A stretch of DNA of 64,000 nt from Lewinella sp. JB7 (GCF_024297185.1 NZ_JANCTD010000002.1:1-64000); one strand, 5' to 3'. Shown: positions 54,109 to 63,892, counted from the stretch's first letter. The notes: generated by a model not told the origin, from the sequence alone. Program-made: numbers and translations.

Positions 54109-55482
54109 ATGACGTTTTACTTCAGAATTATCGCCCTGTCGATCCTGCTCGCTACGCTTACCTCCTGCGGAGAAGACGTAAACCCGAACTACCGCGAGGA
54201 AGTAGCCGAACCAGAATACTTTCACCGCAGCGTCAAGCAGTTGACCGACGTGATCGTCCACGATATTTTTTCCCCACCGGTGGCCAGCCGGATCTACGCT
54301 TACTCGAGCATCGCGGGTTACGAAGCCCTGGCCGCCGGGGATCCCCACCTGAAAAGTCTGGCCGGTCAGGTTCCCCACCTGGCTCCCGCGCCCCCGCCCC
54401 CCGCGAATACGGAAATCGCGTACCCGTTGGCTGCAGTAGCCGCGCAACTGAAGGTTGGTAAGAGTCTGATCTTCAGTGAGGATAAGATGGATGAGTTTCG
54501 GGACAACCTCTACGCCGAAGTCCGCCGGATCGGAATGCCCGCCGAGGTGTTCGACGCTTCGGTTGCTTACGGAGAGCAGGTGGCCGATCACGTGATCTCC
54601 TGGTACGCCGGCGACATGTACAAGCAGACGCGCACCTTCCCGAAGTACTCCATCACCGACGACGAGACGAAGTGGCAGCCTACGCCGCCCGACTACATGG
54701 ACGGCATCGAGCCGAGCTGGATGAAGATCCGGGCCTTCGCCCTCGACAGTGCCAGCCAATTCCGCCCCCTGCCGCCCACCGAGTACAGTCTGGAACCCGA
54801 CAGCAAGTGGATGCGGGAGGTCAATGAAGTATACACGGTGTTCAGCGGCGTGAGCGAGGAAGAATCCGCCGAACGCCAGGCCATCGCCCAGTTTTGGGAC
54901 TGTAATCCCTACGTCAGTCATACGGTGGGGCACCTGATGTTCGCGACCAAGAAAATCACCCCGGGAGGCCACTGGATCAACATCGCCGCCATTGCCGCCC
55001 GTAAGGCCGATGCCGATTTCGCGCGCACGGTGGAAACCTACGCCATGACGAGCATGGCCATGTACGACGCCTTCATCAGCTGCTGGGACGAGAAGTACCG
55101 CAGCAAACTCGTCCGCCCCGAAACCTTCATCAACCGTCACGTCGATCAGGAATGGCGTCCCTTGTTGCAGACGCCGCCCTTCCCCGAACATACGAGCGGC
55201 CACTCCGTGGTCAGCCGGGCCTGCGCCATCGTACTCACCGATCTGTACGGCGATAACTTCGCCTTCGACGACGACAGTGAGGAAGAGTACGACCTGCCGA
55301 CCCGAAGTTATCCGAGCTTCCTGGCCGCCAGTGAGGAAGCGGCCATCAGCCGACTCTACGGCGGCATCCACTACCGCCCGGCCATCGACTACGGCGTGCG
55401 GCAGGGAGAGCAGGTCGGCAACCACCTGCTCAGCCGGGTCGAGACGCGGGCCATGATTACGGAAGAGCGCGGCGGTAAGTGA
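54109..55482 (+). CDS. vanadium-dependent haloperoxidase-like (PAP2 superfamily) lipoprotein
   Basis: The 457-residue protein has a lipoprotein signal ending LTSC (Cys20) and a mostly helical domain with the vanadate/phosphate site: KLVRPETFIN, PEHTSGHSVVS and RLYGGIHYRPAIDYG, with Lys, Arg, Ser, Gly, His, Arg and His present. Members oxidise halides with H2O2, or act as acid phosphatases; which is undetermined here. The ATG at 54109 gives the signal peptide; the frame opens earlier without it. A small membrane protein starts in a GTGA overlap with its stop. Confidence 0.85.
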   Translation: MTFYFRIIALSILLATLTSCGEDVNPNYREEVAEPEYFHRSVKQLTDVIVHDIFSPPVASRIYAYSSIAGYEALAAGDPHLKSLAGQVPHLAPAPPPPANTEIAYPLAAVAAQLKVGKSLIFSEDKMDEFRDNLYAEVRRIGMPAEVFDASVAYGEQVADHVISWYAGDMYKQTRTFPKYSITDDETKWQPTPPDYMDGIEPSWMKIRAFALDSASQFRPLPPTEYSLEPDSKWMREVNEVYTVFSGVSEEESAERQAIAQFWDCNPYVSHTVGHLMFATKKITPGGHWINIAAIAARKADADFARTVETYAMTSMAMYDAFISCWDEKYRSKLVRPETFINRHVDQEWRPLLQTPPFPEHTSGHSVVSRACAIVLTDLYGDNFAFDDDSEEEYDLPTRSYPSFLAASEEAAISRLYGGIHYRPAIDYGVRQGEQVGNHLLSRVETRAMITEERGGK

Positions 55483-55739
55483 ATTTTGCCCTGCTCCTAA
55501 TCGCGCAGTTGATCGTTTACGCACTGCTGATGTTGTACGACGAGTACGCCGGCACCCTGCTGGCACTCATCCTTGGCAGCATTTGTCTGGCCATCTGGAT
55601 ACTGAGCCACGTGGTGGAATGGGTGCAGCCCAGTCGGGTAAGCCGCAAGTACTATACCTACCTGATCACGGCCTGGCTGGCGCCCTTTCTCGCCCTGGCG
55701 GCCTTTATCGCCCTACGGGGCGGCGTCGGCTGGTTGTGA
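55479..55739 (+). CDS. small three-helix membrane protein
   Basis: The 86-residue protein starts with GTG overlapping the haloperoxidase stop and has three hydrophobic helices (about 3-20, 25-45, 61-80) separated by VEWVQPSRVSRKYYTY. No family is recognised. The overlap makes a functional tie with the haloperoxidase likely. After it a GCCCGCGCCGGGC hairpin followed by TTT is a possible weak terminator. Confidence 0.65.
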   Translation: MNFALLLIAQLIVYALLMLYDEYAGTLLALILGSICLAIWILSHVVEWVQPSRVSRKYYTYLITAWLAPFLALAAFIALRGGVGWL

Positions 55740-55793
55740 GGGGACGGGTCACGGCCGAACAAGTCGCCCGCGCCGGGCTTTGAAGCAAGTAAT

Positions 55794-56168
55794 ATGAAGC
55801 GATTAATAAGCTACTCCAGGGGTCGCCTGTCGGCCTTCGGTTACGCCTTCCGCGGGGCCTACGATCTCCTGCGCAACCATGCGCCCTCGCGGATCCATAT
55901 GCTGGCCTTCGTAGGCATGGTAGCCGTGAGTTGGGGACTCGATTTTCCGCTTTGGAAGTGGGTCGCCGTCCTTCTCTGCTCCGGACTCGTGCTGGCGGCC
56001 GAGGCGCTCAATACCGCCGTTGAATACGTGGTGGACCTAGTGAGTCCGGAATACCACATACTTGCCGGTAAGGCCAAGGACGTCGCGGCCGGGGCGGTGC
56101 TCTTCACCGCGGTCTTTTCCGGCTTGATTGCCATCCTTTTGGTGACCGATGCCATCTGGGGACTGTAG
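55794..56168 (+). CDS. dgkA: diacylglycerol kinase
   Basis: The 124-residue membrane enzyme phosphorylates diacylglycerol or undecaprenol. It has an amphipathic N-terminus, three helices and the signature EALNTAVEYVVDLVSPEYHILAGKAKD with Glu, Asn and Asp catalytic residues. Family length. It converges with the ChaN-like gene with 5 bases between stops. Confidence 0.93.
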   Translation: MKRLISYSRGRLSAFGYAFRGAYDLLRNHAPSRIHMLAFVGMVAVSWGLDFPLWKWVAVLLCSGLVLAAEALNTAVEYVVDLVSPEYHILAGKAKDVAAGAVLFTAVFSGLIAILLVTDAIWGL

Positions 56169-56173
56169 ACCGG

Positions 56174-57025
56174 TCAGTACGATTTGATCATATTGTCGGG
56201 AACGAGCAGCGTGTAGTCCGCCTTGCCGATCAGTTCGGCTTGCAGCCGGTCGACGTTGGGTTGCTCCAGGGTCGTGATGGTGACCACCCGTAGTTGGGGT
56301 TTGTAGCGTCGCAGGTACCAGCCGATCCCTTCGTAGTCGTCGCTGTGGTAGCTGCCGTTGAGGTGAAGGAAGGTACGTCCGGGCCGGACGTTCTTGACGA
56401 TGTACCAGGCCATGGTGGCATCCTTAATGGCCTGCGCCTTGGGGAAATTCTCCCCGTTGTGCCCCATGCCCTGACCGGGCATCACCATGGCCCGGTAGGA
56501 GGGAAGTTCGGGATCATAGGGTGGGGGAAGCGGCGGTAGGAGGGCCTGATCCTCGGCGGGGAGGGATTGCAGCACTACGAAGCCCCGCTGGAATACCATG
56601 CGGGCAAAGCGCCGGGGGGTATTCGTAGCCACCACCCGAGCGGAATCGCGCCGCGCGAGGTCGAGGAGGGGAAGATAGTCCGTCTTGAAATTGGGCCAGA
56701 CGCCCCCGGTGAGGCTATCGAGGTCCCCGACGGTGATCTCTCCGGCCAGAAAGCGGTCGAGAGGTTCCTGCTCATCGGTTTCGAACATCTCCATGCCGAG
56801 GTCATAGCCCGGAAGGCGGTCGGCAATCGTGAGTTCCATCCAGTGAGCGATGGGGTTGTCGTGGTATTCGCCGAAGAGTATGATGTCCGCGTCATCCAGC
56901 TCCTTCATCATTTTTTTAAAGGAAACCTCCTTGCCCTTCTTATCGAAGAGAGCAAAGGCCCGGGGTTCGGACTGGGCACTCAGGTAGGTACTGGCAAGGA
57001 ACAGAAAGGGTAGTAGTCGCAACAT
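56174..57025 (-). CDS. ChaN-like haem-binding uptake lipoprotein family protein
   Basis: The 283-residue protein has a signal peptide (MLRLLPFLFLASTYLSAQ) and the ChaN family motifs ILFGEYHDNPIAHWM, GMEMFE, MVMPGQGMGHN and LHLNGSYHSDDYEGIGWYL, with conserved Glu and His residues. ChaN proteins bind haem in iron uptake. No lipobox Cys is seen, so it is likely periplasmic. ATG 57025 gives the signal peptide. The SDR terminator hairpin lies just upstream. Confidence 0.82.
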   Translation of the reverse strand: MLRLLPFLFLASTYLSAQSEPRAFALFDKKGKEVSFKKMMKELDDADIILFGEYHDNPIAHWMELTIADRLPGYDLGMEMFETDEQEPLDRFLAGEITVGDLDSLTGGVWPNFKTDYLPLLDLARRDSARVVATNTPRRFARMVFQRGFVVLQSLPAEDQALLPPLPPPYDPELPSYRAMVMPGQGMGHNGENFPKAQAIKDATMAWYIVKNVRPGRTFLHLNGSYHSDDYEGIGWYLRRYKPQLRVVTITTLEQPNVDRLQAELIGKADYTLLVPDNMIKSY

Positions 57026-57073
57026 AGGGTGAAGATAACTCTGAGACGGGGTGGGCCGGGTCGTACAACAAAA

Positions 57074-57102
57074 CGGGGGTGCCCGTATAACGTGCACCCC
57101 CG
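57074..57102 (-). terminator. hairpin terminator after the SDR gene
   Basis: CGGGGGTGC at 57074-57082 pairs with GCACCCCCG at 57094-57102, a 9-bp GC stem. On the - strand it is followed by TTTTGTTGT, so it would stop transcription coming from 57128. Confidence 0.75.
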
Positions 57103-57127
57103 CGATTGCTTTGTGTCCGGTTGGTTT

Positions 57128-58039
57128 TTAATACGGCATCTCTCCGCCGGTAATGCCCATGACCTCACCGGTGATGTAGCTGGCTTCCTGGGAGGCCAGC
57201 AGCACGTAGATGGGTGCCAGCTCCACGGGTTGACCGGGACGGCCCAGGGCGGTGGTGGAACCGAACTTCTCGATCTTATCCTGGGGTTGACCGCCCGAAG
57301 ATTGTAGGGGAGTCCAGATGGGTCCGGGTGCTACGGCGTTTACCCGGATGCCCTTCTCGGCCACCTGCTGGGCCAGAGCCTTGGTGAAGGCGACATTGCA
57401 GGCCTTGGTCTGGGCGTAGTCCAGTAAATTAGGGGAAGGGTCGAAGGACTGTACCGAAGCGGTGTTGATGATCGAAGCGCCGGCCGACATATGCGCCAGG
57501 GCCGCCTTCGTGATCCAGAAGGGAGCGTATACGTTCACCTTGAAGGTGTTGTCGAACTGCTCCGTGGTCAGCTCATCGATCGATTTCTGCGCGGTTTGCC
57601 GTCCGGCGTTATTGACGAGGATGTCCAGGCCGCCCAGTCCGGCTACCGCCTTCTGGACGAGTTCCTTACAGAAGCTTTCCTCGACGATGTCTCCGGGTAT
57701 GGCTACGGCCGTGCGGCCCTCCGCTTCGATCAATTTGACGACTTCCTGAGCGTTCTGTTCCTCACTCGGCAGGTAGTTAATGGCCACGTCGGCACCCTCC
57801 CGGGCGAAGGCAATGGCGGCGGCGCGCCCGATGCCGGAATCCCCTCCCGTCACCAGGGCCTTGCGTCCCTTCAGGCGACCGAAGCCCACGTAGCTTTCCT
57901 CGCCGTGGTCGGGTTCCGGTTCCATCTTATTGACGGAGCCCGGTCGATCCTGCGGCTGACGCGGAAAGGGGGGGCGGGGGTACTGGGTTAGCGGATTTTG
58001 CTTTTTGTAGCGGTCGGTTAGTTTGTCTGATGCATTCAT
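57128..58039 (-). CDS. short-chain dehydrogenase (YghA-like)
   Basis: The 303-residue enzyme has a 50-residue Pro-rich leader ([20 protein letters not shown]), then the NAD(P) motif [23 protein letters not shown], Ser in INTASVQSF and YAQTKACN (YxxxK). The leader and core match the YghA/YdaD general-stress type of SDR, oxidising or reducing an unknown alcohol or aldehyde. ATG 58039 is preferred over 58066; the frame also opens further upstream, antisense to WbqC. Confidence 0.9.
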   Translation of the reverse strand: MNASDKLTDRYKKQNPLTQYPRPPFPRQPQDRPGSVNKMEPEPDHGEESYVGFGRLKGRKALVTGGDSGIGRAAAIAFAREGADVAINYLPSEEQNAQEVVKLIEAEGRTAVAIPGDIVEESFCKELVQKAVAGLGGLDILVNNAGRQTAQKSIDELTTEQFDNTFKVNVYAPFWITKAALAHMSAGASIINTASVQSFDPSPNLLDYAQTKACNVAFTKALAQQVAEKGIRVNAVAPGPIWTPLQSSGGQPQDKIEKFGSTTALGRPGQPVELAPIYVLLASQEASYITGEVMGITGGEMPY

Positions 58040-58090
58040 ATTTTCGTAACCGGGGCTAATTCTCATATGTTTGCCCCCCCGTTTGCTTAA

Positions 58091-58687
58091 ATGATCCCCA
58101 CGAAGACCCGTAACCAAGTCGACCGATTGCTCACTTCCACCGCCTATTTTCCACCACTGACCTGGTTCCTGAACGCACTGGATACGGGGAGCTGGACCTG
58201 GGAGGCCCACGAGAATTACCAGAAGGGGGGCTACCGGAACCGTTGTCGCATCGTCACCGCCAACGGACCGCAGTTGCTGTCCGTGCCCCTTACCGGGGGT
58301 AAGCACCAGCAGATGCCCGTGCGCGAGGTGCGCATCAGTTACGTCACCGACTGGCAGCGGCAGCACGAACAGGCCCTGCGCTCGGCGTACGGGCGGGCAC
58401 CCTACTTCGAGCACTACGCCGACGATATTTTCGCGGTGGCGGGCGAGCAACGCACGTACCTGTGGGACCACAACTGGGCCATCACCGCGCAAATCCTGGA
58501 GTTGCTGCAACTCCCCGTCAGTCTCCACCACAGCAAACAATTTATGGGCGCGGACGCGGGAGCCGGCCATACCCAACGAGCGGTGCCCCCGTACCGTCAG
58601 GTTTTCGGGGAGCGGCACGGCTTCGTCGGGGACCTCTCCATCCTGGACGGGCTTTTCTGTCTGGGTCCGGAAATCGCCCTGCTGTAA
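58091..58687 (+). CDS. WbqC family protein
   Basis: The 198-residue protein opens [16 protein letters not shown] and has [26 protein letters not shown] and [10 protein letters not shown], the WbqC pattern. WbqC-like proteins occur in polysaccharide gene clusters but their activity is not settled. It is divergent from the SDR gene, 51 bases away, and lies 26 bases upstream of the dynamin-like gene. Confidence 0.85.
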   Translation: MIPTKTRNQVDRLLTSTAYFPPLTWFLNALDTGSWTWEAHENYQKGGYRNRCRIVTANGPQLLSVPLTGGKHQQMPVREVRISYVTDWQRQHEQALRSAYGRAPYFEHYADDIFAVAGEQRTYLWDHNWAITAQILELLQLPVSLHHSKQFMGADAGAGHTQRAVPPYRQVFGERHGFVGDLSILDGLFCLGPEIALL

Positions 58688-58713
58688 GCACGGGACGAAC
58701 TTACCTTTACCGC

Positions 58714-60429
58714 ATGGCAAACTTACTTGACGCCGGCCTGCAGGCCGACCGCGCCCGACTGGAAGAAATTATCAAACGGCTGCACGAACTCACCATCCGG
58801 ATCGGACACGACGAGATGGCGACCACGGTGAGCGACCTGCGCAACCGCATCTTCGAACCCTTCATGTTCGTGATCGTGGGGGAGGTGAAGGCCGGGAAAT
58901 CCAGTTTCGTGAACGCCCTGCTGGCTACCGGCGAGGAGATCGCCAAGGCCGCTCCCCAGCCGATGACGGATACCATCCAGCAGATCATCTACGGAGAGGA
59001 GCGTCGCGAAGTAACCGTGAACCCCTACCTGAAGAAAATTTTTCTGCCGGTGGACATTCTGCGGGAGATCGCCATCGTGGACACTCCGGGGACGAACACC
59101 ATCGTCGAGCACCACCAGGAAATCACGGAGCAGTTCATTCCCGCCAGCGACCTGATCGTATTCGTCTTCGAAGCCAAGAACCCCTACCGCCAGTCGGCCT
59201 GGGATTTTTTTAAGTACATCCACGGTGACTGGCGTAAGAAAACCATCTTCGTACTGCAGCAACGTGATCTGGCCACCGAGCGCGAACTCGAGGTCAATCT
59301 AGCCGGCGTCGCCGAAAAAGCGCGGGCGGAGGGCATCGAGCAGCCACGGGTATTCGCCGTATCCGCCAAGCTGGAGCAGGAAGGCGGGGAGGGGAGCGGC
59401 TTCGCGCCCCTGCGGCAGTACATCACCGATAACATTACCGGCGGGCAGGCCCCGCGCCTGAAGCTGAACAACAGCATCGTTACGGCCCAGACCATTAACG
59501 CCCGCATTGCCGACGGGCTGTTGCTGCGCCGCAGTCAGTTCGAAGCCGATACGCACTTCCGCACCGACATCCAGCAGACTCTCGACGAACAGGTCGCCCA
59601 GAGCAATAAGCAGGTCGACCTGATGGTCGAAAACTTACTGCTTACTTACGACGGCATCACACGGAGTAAACTTGCCGAGCTCCGCGACGGCCTGAGTATG
59701 TTCGGCCTGGTGAAGCGCAGTCTCGCCTCCACCTTCGGCAGTACGCCCGGCGCCAAGACCTGGCTGGAAAATCTCGCCCGTGACCTGGAAACCGAACTCA
59801 ACGACAAGCTGCGCGCCCGCCTGAACGACAACGTGGTCGATCTCGCGGAAAGCATCCAGCAAATGGTAAAGACCATCGATCTCAAGATCCGGGGAAGTCA
59901 GACGATTCTCAGCAACGACCACGAGATCTTCTCCAGCATCGCGGAACGGCGGGAGAACGTCCTGCGCGACCTACAGGATCAGTTTAACCGCTTCGTGAGC
60001 AAAACGGAAAGCTTCACCGACGAAAGCCTCTTCGCGGACCGCGAAAATCTGGCCCCCAACCTCGCGGCGGGCGGCGGAATGGCCGCCCTGGGCGTGATCC
60101 TGATGGCCCTGAGCAGTTTGCCCGTCGTAGACGTAACCGGCGGCGTACTGACCACCGTCGGGATCATCTTTGCCGGTTTCAGTACACGGGGCAAGCGGCG
60201 GCGGATCGTGGAGAGTTTCGAACAGGAGATCGCCGGCGGCCGCAGCCGTCTGGCCGGAGAACTCGAGGAGAAGCTTAAAGCCTACATTACCACCCTGCGC
60301 CGGCGCATCGAGGCCAACTTCGCCCGCTTCGACGAAATGCTCGACCGGGAACAGAAGAACCTGCAAATCCTGGAGGGTACCCACCGAGAAGTCGACGAAG
60401 AGTTGGCCGTACTGGAACGAGAACTCTAG
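58714..60429 (+). CDS. bacterial dynamin-like GTPase
   Basis: The 571-residue protein has G1 GEVKAGKS (56-63), G2 Thr around 85, G3 DTPG (123-126) and a degenerate G4-like QQRD. A long helical region follows, then a hydrophobic paddle of two helices (about 447-488, [17 protein letters not shown] and [13 protein letters not shown]) and a coiled tail. This layout fits bacterial dynamin-like proteins that remodel membranes; pairing of two such genes is common elsewhere but only one is here. ATG 58714; the frame opens earlier inside WbqC. It is followed by rluE without spacer. Confidence 0.85.
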   Translation: MANLLDAGLQADRARLEEIIKRLHELTIRIGHDEMATTVSDLRNRIFEPFMFVIVGEVKAGKSSFVNALLATGEEIAKAAPQPMTDTIQQIIYGEERREVTVNPYLKKIFLPVDILREIAIVDTPGTNTIVEHHQEITEQFIPASDLIVFVFEAKNPYRQSAWDFFKYIHGDWRKKTIFVLQQRDLATERELEVNLAGVAEKARAEGIEQPRVFAVSAKLEQEGGEGSGFAPLRQYITDNITGGQAPRLKLNNSIVTAQTINARIADGLLLRRSQFEADTHFRTDIQQTLDEQVAQSNKQVDLMVENLLLTYDGITRSKLAELRDGLSMFGLVKRSLASTFGSTPGAKTWLENLARDLETELNDKLRARLNDNVVDLAESIQQMVKTIDLKIRGSQTILSNDHEIFSSIAERRENVLRDLQDQFNRFVSKTESFTDESLFADRENLAPNLAAGGGMAALGVILMALSSLPVVDVTGGVLTTVGIIFAGFSTRGKRRRIVESFEQEIAGGRSRLAGELEEKLKAYITTLRRRIEANFARFDEMLDREQKNLQILEGTHREVDEELAVLEREL

Positions 60430-61008
60430 ATGCGTTACTTTCTGATCAATAAGCCGTTCGGTACGCTGAGCCAGTTTACCCGCGAGCTTCCCGAACACCG
60501 GACGCTGGCCGATCTCTACGATTTTCCGGCGGGGGTGTATCCGGTGGGTCGGCTGGATCGCGACAGCGAAGGACTACTCATCCTTACGGACGATAAGCGA
60601 CTCAACCACCGCCTGCTCGACCCCACCTACGGACATGCACGAACGTACTGGGTGCAGGTGGAGGGGGACCCTTCCCGGGATACCCTGCGGGCACTGGCCG
60701 ACGGGCCCCCGATCCGCATCAAGGGTAAAGAACATGCTTCCCTGCCCGTCGGCGTGGAAGTGATTGCTCCCGCGCTCCCGCCCCGCGATCCCCCCATCCG
60801 CGTTCGCCGGGAAATACCGGATACCTGGCTGGCGCTGACCCTGCGGGAAGGGAAGAACCGGCAGGTCCGCCGCATGTGTGCCGCCGTAGGGTGCCCCGTG
60901 CTGCGGCTCGTGCGCTACGGCATCGAAGATTTGACGCTGGACGACCTGGCCGGCCAACAAGTGCGGGAAGTTTCGGTTGATTATCTGCGGCCCCGGCTTA
61001 GGCTCTAG
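60430..61008 (+). CDS. rluE: 23S rRNA pseudouridine synthase RluE-type
   Basis: The 192-residue protein has the RsuA/RluE core: FLINKPFGTLSQF, YPVGRLDRDSEGLLILT with catalytic Asp, and the ending ALTLREGKNRQVRRMCAAVG. No S4 domain is present and the length fits RluE/RsuA short forms. It isomerises a uridine in rRNA; which position is inferred from family, not seen. It starts at the base after the dynamin-like stop. Confidence 0.92.
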   Translation: MRYFLINKPFGTLSQFTRELPEHRTLADLYDFPAGVYPVGRLDRDSEGLLILTDDKRLNHRLLDPTYGHARTYWVQVEGDPSRDTLRALADGPPIRIKGKEHASLPVGVEVIAPALPPRDPPIRVRREIPDTWLALTLREGKNRQVRRMCAAVGCPVLRLVRYGIEDLTLDDLAGQQVREVSVDYLRPRLRL

Positions 61009-61049
61009 TGCGTAACTTCGGGAGACCGGCAGCAAATCGACCACCGCGT

Positions 61050-61265
61050 ATGGAGTTTTTCCGCAGGACTTTAGAGCGATCCGCCTTCGGCGTATGTGCC
61101 TGGTTGGGCGATAAGATGGGCATAAAGCGGACCCGGGTACGGATCTACTTTATCTACCTGTCGTGCCTGTCCCTCGGTTCGTCCCTGCTCTTCTACTTCT
61201 TTGCCGCCTTCTGGCTCAACGTGCGGAACTACATTCGCGAGGGGAGGAGACAGATAGGACTGTAA
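61050..61265 (+). CDS. PspC domain membrane protein
   Basis: The 71-residue protein has GVCAWLGDKMGIKRTRVRIYFIYLS, the PspC core, and one hydrophobic helix (about 29-50). PspC proteins take part in envelope stress signalling, though single-domain forms vary. ATG 61050 gives the shorter form; an in-frame GTG at 61008 overlaps the rluE stop. A -7-like TAACTTCG lies at 61013-61020. Confidence 0.8.
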   Translation: MEFFRRTLERSAFGVCAWLGDKMGIKRTRVRIYFIYLSCLSLGSSLLFYFFAAFWLNVRNYIREGRRQIGL

Positions 61266-61281
61266 AGGCTGGATCCTTCCG

Positions 61282-62130
61282 ATGAAACTCCGCTACGCAT
61301 ACAACACCAACGGCTGTGCCCACCACCGCCTCCCCGATGCACTCGATCTGATCGCCCGGGCGGGCTACGACGGCGTGGCGCTCACCCTGGACTGGCACCA
61401 TTTGGATCCCTACGCCCGGGACTGGGAGCGTCGGAGCAGGGAGGTTGGCGACCGGCTGCGTGATCTCGGGTTAAGTTGCGTGATCGAAACCGGGGCCCGG
61501 TTTTTACTGAGTGCCGCGGAGAAACACGAACCTACGCTGATCAATCCGCAGCCCGCCGCCCGCGCCCGCCGCGTAGACTTTCTGCGACGGGCCATCGACA
61601 TTGCCGACATTCTGGAAGCGGAAACCGTTTCCTTCTGGGCCGGCGTTAGGCAAGCTACCGTCAATGACGAGGAGGCGTTCGCTTACCTTACCGAAGGCGT
61701 CGTAGCGGTGACCGACTATGCCGATGAACGGGGCGTTTCCGTCAGTCTGGAACCCGAACCGGGCATGCTGATCGAAACCAACGCGGACTACCGCCGGCTG
61801 CTCGCCGCTCATTCCCGGCTGCAGGGAAGGTTGAGTCTCGCCCTGGACCTCGGTCATGTCTGGGTAACGGGCGAGCAAGAACCCGCAGAATCCGTGTACC
61901 AATACGCCGATCACCTCGGTACCGTATCCATCGAGGGAATGAACCGCGGGGTGCACCTGCACCTGCCGCTGCACGAGGGGGACATGGCCATTCCACCCCT
62001 GCTCCGGGCCCTCCGAGCGGTTAATTTTCGCCGTCTCGTGTGTGTGGAGCTCAGCCGCGAATCGCCCCGTGCTCACCTGGCCATTCCCGAGAGTTTGCAC
62101 TTTCTCCGGGCGGCGGAGGACGCGCTCTGA
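61282..62130 (+). CDS. sugar phosphate isomerase/epimerase family TIM-barrel protein
   Basis: The 282-residue protein has an AP endonuclease 2/xylose-isomerase-like TIM barrel: LDLIARAGYDGVALTLDWHH, SLEPEPGM with a metal-site Glu, LDLGHVW and CVELSRESP. The substrate is unknown and none can be assigned. It lies 16 bases after the PspC gene, and pabB starts 34 bases after its stop. Confidence 0.8.
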   Translation: MKLRYAYNTNGCAHHRLPDALDLIARAGYDGVALTLDWHHLDPYARDWERRSREVGDRLRDLGLSCVIETGARFLLSAAEKHEPTLINPQPAARARRVDFLRRAIDIADILEAETVSFWAGVRQATVNDEEAFAYLTEGVVAVTDYADERGVSVSLEPEPGMLIETNADYRRLLAAHSRLQGRLSLALDLGHVWVTGEQEPAESVYQYADHLGTVSIEGMNRGVHLHLPLHEGDMAIPPLLRALRAVNFRRLVCVELSRESPRAHLAIPESLHFLRAAEDAL

Positions 62131-62164
62131 TGTAACTTTTTTCCTCCTCCCGCGTCCTTATACC

Positions 62165-63178
62165 GTGAACGTTCCCACGCTTCCCGCTGCATGGATTGCC
62201 CGCCTCAACACGTTCGGGGCGTCGGGTACCCCCTGCTTCTTCCTGATTGACTTTGAACTGCAGAAACCTCTGCTGCTATCCCCGGAGGAGTTCGGTCCGT
62301 CCGGCATCCGTTTTAGCTTCCCGGAGCGGCCGGATGTTCGTAACAAGGCACCGGTACCCATCGCGATGCACCCTACACCCGTGCCCTTCGACCGCTTCGA
62401 CCGAGCTTTCCGGACGGTGCAGGCCGGGCTGCAACGGGGCGATAGCTTTCTCACCAACCTGACCTTCGCCACGCCCGTGGAACTGTCCGCCTCCCTAGAG
62501 GATGTCTACCAGCAGAGTCACGCTAAGTACCGGGTATACCTGCCCGGTGAGTTCGTCAGCTTCAGCCCCGAAACCTTCGTAACGATCGACCCGTCCGGTT
62601 ACCTGGAAAGCCGGCCGATGAAGGGGACCGCGGAAAACACCCCGACGGGCCGGAGTTACCTGCTCTCCAGCGAAAAAGAGATCGCGGAGCACGCCACGAT
62701 CGTCGACCTGATCCGCAACGACCTGAGCCGGGTGGCCCGGCGGGTGCGCGTGACGGATTATCGCTATCTGGAATCGATCGAAACGGCGACGGGCGGGCTG
62801 GTGCAGACCAGTTCCGCTATCGGGGGGCAACTGCGGCCTGACTGGCGCGAGAACCTGGGTACCGTAGTCGGTACGCTACTCCCTGCCGGCTCGGTGAGTG
62901 GAGCTCCCAAATCCGCTACCCTCGCGCTCATCCGGCAGGCGGAGGGGCGGGACCGCGGCTACTATTGCGGCATCGCGGGCTACTTCGACGGCCGACGACT
63001 CGATACTTGCGTACTCATCCGCTACATCGAGCGGGTGGGGGACCGGTACTTCTTCCGCTCGGGCGGTGGGATTACCGCGCGAAGCCGGGCGGAGGAGGAG
63101 TATCGGGAGCTGAACGACAAGATTCGGATCCCCCGTTCCGGAGTGCTCCCGGAATACCTGCCTATATTGGCGCGTTAG
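62165..63178 (+). CDS. pabB: aminodeoxychorismate synthase component I
   Basis: The 337-residue enzyme (chorismate-binding family) makes 4-amino-4-deoxychorismate for folate. The core has SPETFVTIDPSGYLESRPMKGT-type motif (SRPMKGTAENT here), EIAEHATIVDLIRNDLSRV, LPAGSVSGAPKSATL and GGGITARSRAEEEY. No N-terminal glutamine-amidotransferase domain, so PabA must be separate. Start is GTG 62165; a -7-like TAACTTTT lies at 62133-62140. pabC follows after 105 bases. Confidence 0.93.
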   Translation: MNVPTLPAAWIARLNTFGASGTPCFFLIDFELQKPLLLSPEEFGPSGIRFSFPERPDVRNKAPVPIAMHPTPVPFDRFDRAFRTVQAGLQRGDSFLTNLTFATPVELSASLEDVYQQSHAKYRVYLPGEFVSFSPETFVTIDPSGYLESRPMKGTAENTPTGRSYLLSSEKEIAEHATIVDLIRNDLSRVARRVRVTDYRYLESIETATGGLVQTSSAIGGQLRPDWRENLGTVVGTLLPAGSVSGAPKSATLALIRQAEGRDRGYYCGIAGYFDGRRLDTCVLIRYIERVGDRYFFRSGGGITARSRAEEEYRELNDKIRIPRSGVLPEYLPILAR

Positions 63179-63283
63179 TATCGTGTTAGGGGGATGCTTC
63201 GCAGTCGTACCACGCCGCGAATTCATACCCCGCCCGATGTACGCCACACCACCGCTACCCCGCAGACCGAATAACCACCCGCC

Positions 63284-63892
63284 TTGTCTTCCCCCAAACT
63301 CCTCGAAAGTATACGGCTCATCGACGGCCAGTTGCCCCTTCTCGATCTTCACCAGCGTCGGGTGGACCGCAGCCGACGTACGCATTATCCCAAGGCACCG
63401 GCATTCCGGCTCAACGCAATCACCGAAGACCTTCCATTGCCCGCGACGGGTGAGTACAAACTGCGGTTGATCTACGGCGCGGAACTGGACAGTTGGGAAA
63501 TCCAACCCTATACGATCCGACCGGTGGGTTCCCTTCAGGTGGTGCACGCCGACGACCTGTGCTACGGCCGCAAGTACGCCGACCGTTCGGCCATTAACGG
63601 GCTCTTCAACCGGCGCGGGACCTGTGACGACATCATCATCGTGCAGCGTAGTCATCTCACCGATGCCAGCTACGCCAATCTGGCCCTCTTCGACGGGAAT
63701 CACTGGTACACCCCCGCCTGGCCGTTGCTTCGGGGCACCCGGCGGGAATTACTGATTAAAAATAAGGTGCTGCGTCCATCGGTCATCCGCCTGCGCGACA
63801 TCCCCCACTTTCACTCCATCCGTCTCATTAATTCAATGATGGAGTGGGAGGATAGTCCCACCGTCCGTACCGAAGCCGTACGGGGACTCTAA
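63284..63892 (+). CDS. pabC: aminodeoxychorismate lyase-like class IV aminotransferase
   Basis: The 202-residue protein has LLESIRLIDGQLPLLDLHQRR, KLRLIYG, YADRSAINGLF with Lys-containing CYGRKYADR, DDIIIVQRSHLTDASYANLALF and LRDIPHFHSIRLINSMM. It is shorter than classical PabC (about 270) but this short class IV form paired with pabB is usual in Bacteroidota. It would release 4-aminobenzoate. Start is TTG at 63284; an ATG is absent nearby. The stop overlaps the stop of the next gene on the - strand. Confidence 0.83.
   Translation: MSSPKLLESIRLIDGQLPLLDLHQRRVDRSRRTHYPKAPAFRLNAITEDLPLPATGEYKLRLIYGAELDSWEIQPYTIRPVGSLQVVHADDLCYGRKYADRSAINGLFNRRGTCDDIIIVQRSHLTDASYANLALFDGNHWYTPAWPLLRGTRRELLIKNKVLRPSVIRLRDIPHFHSIRLINSMMEWEDSPTVRTEAVRGL

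Noticed and set aside
53950-55566. 538-codon ORF on the - strand opposite the haloperoxidase gene
   Set aside because: Antisense to a gene with a lipoprotein signal and full active site; no motif of its own.
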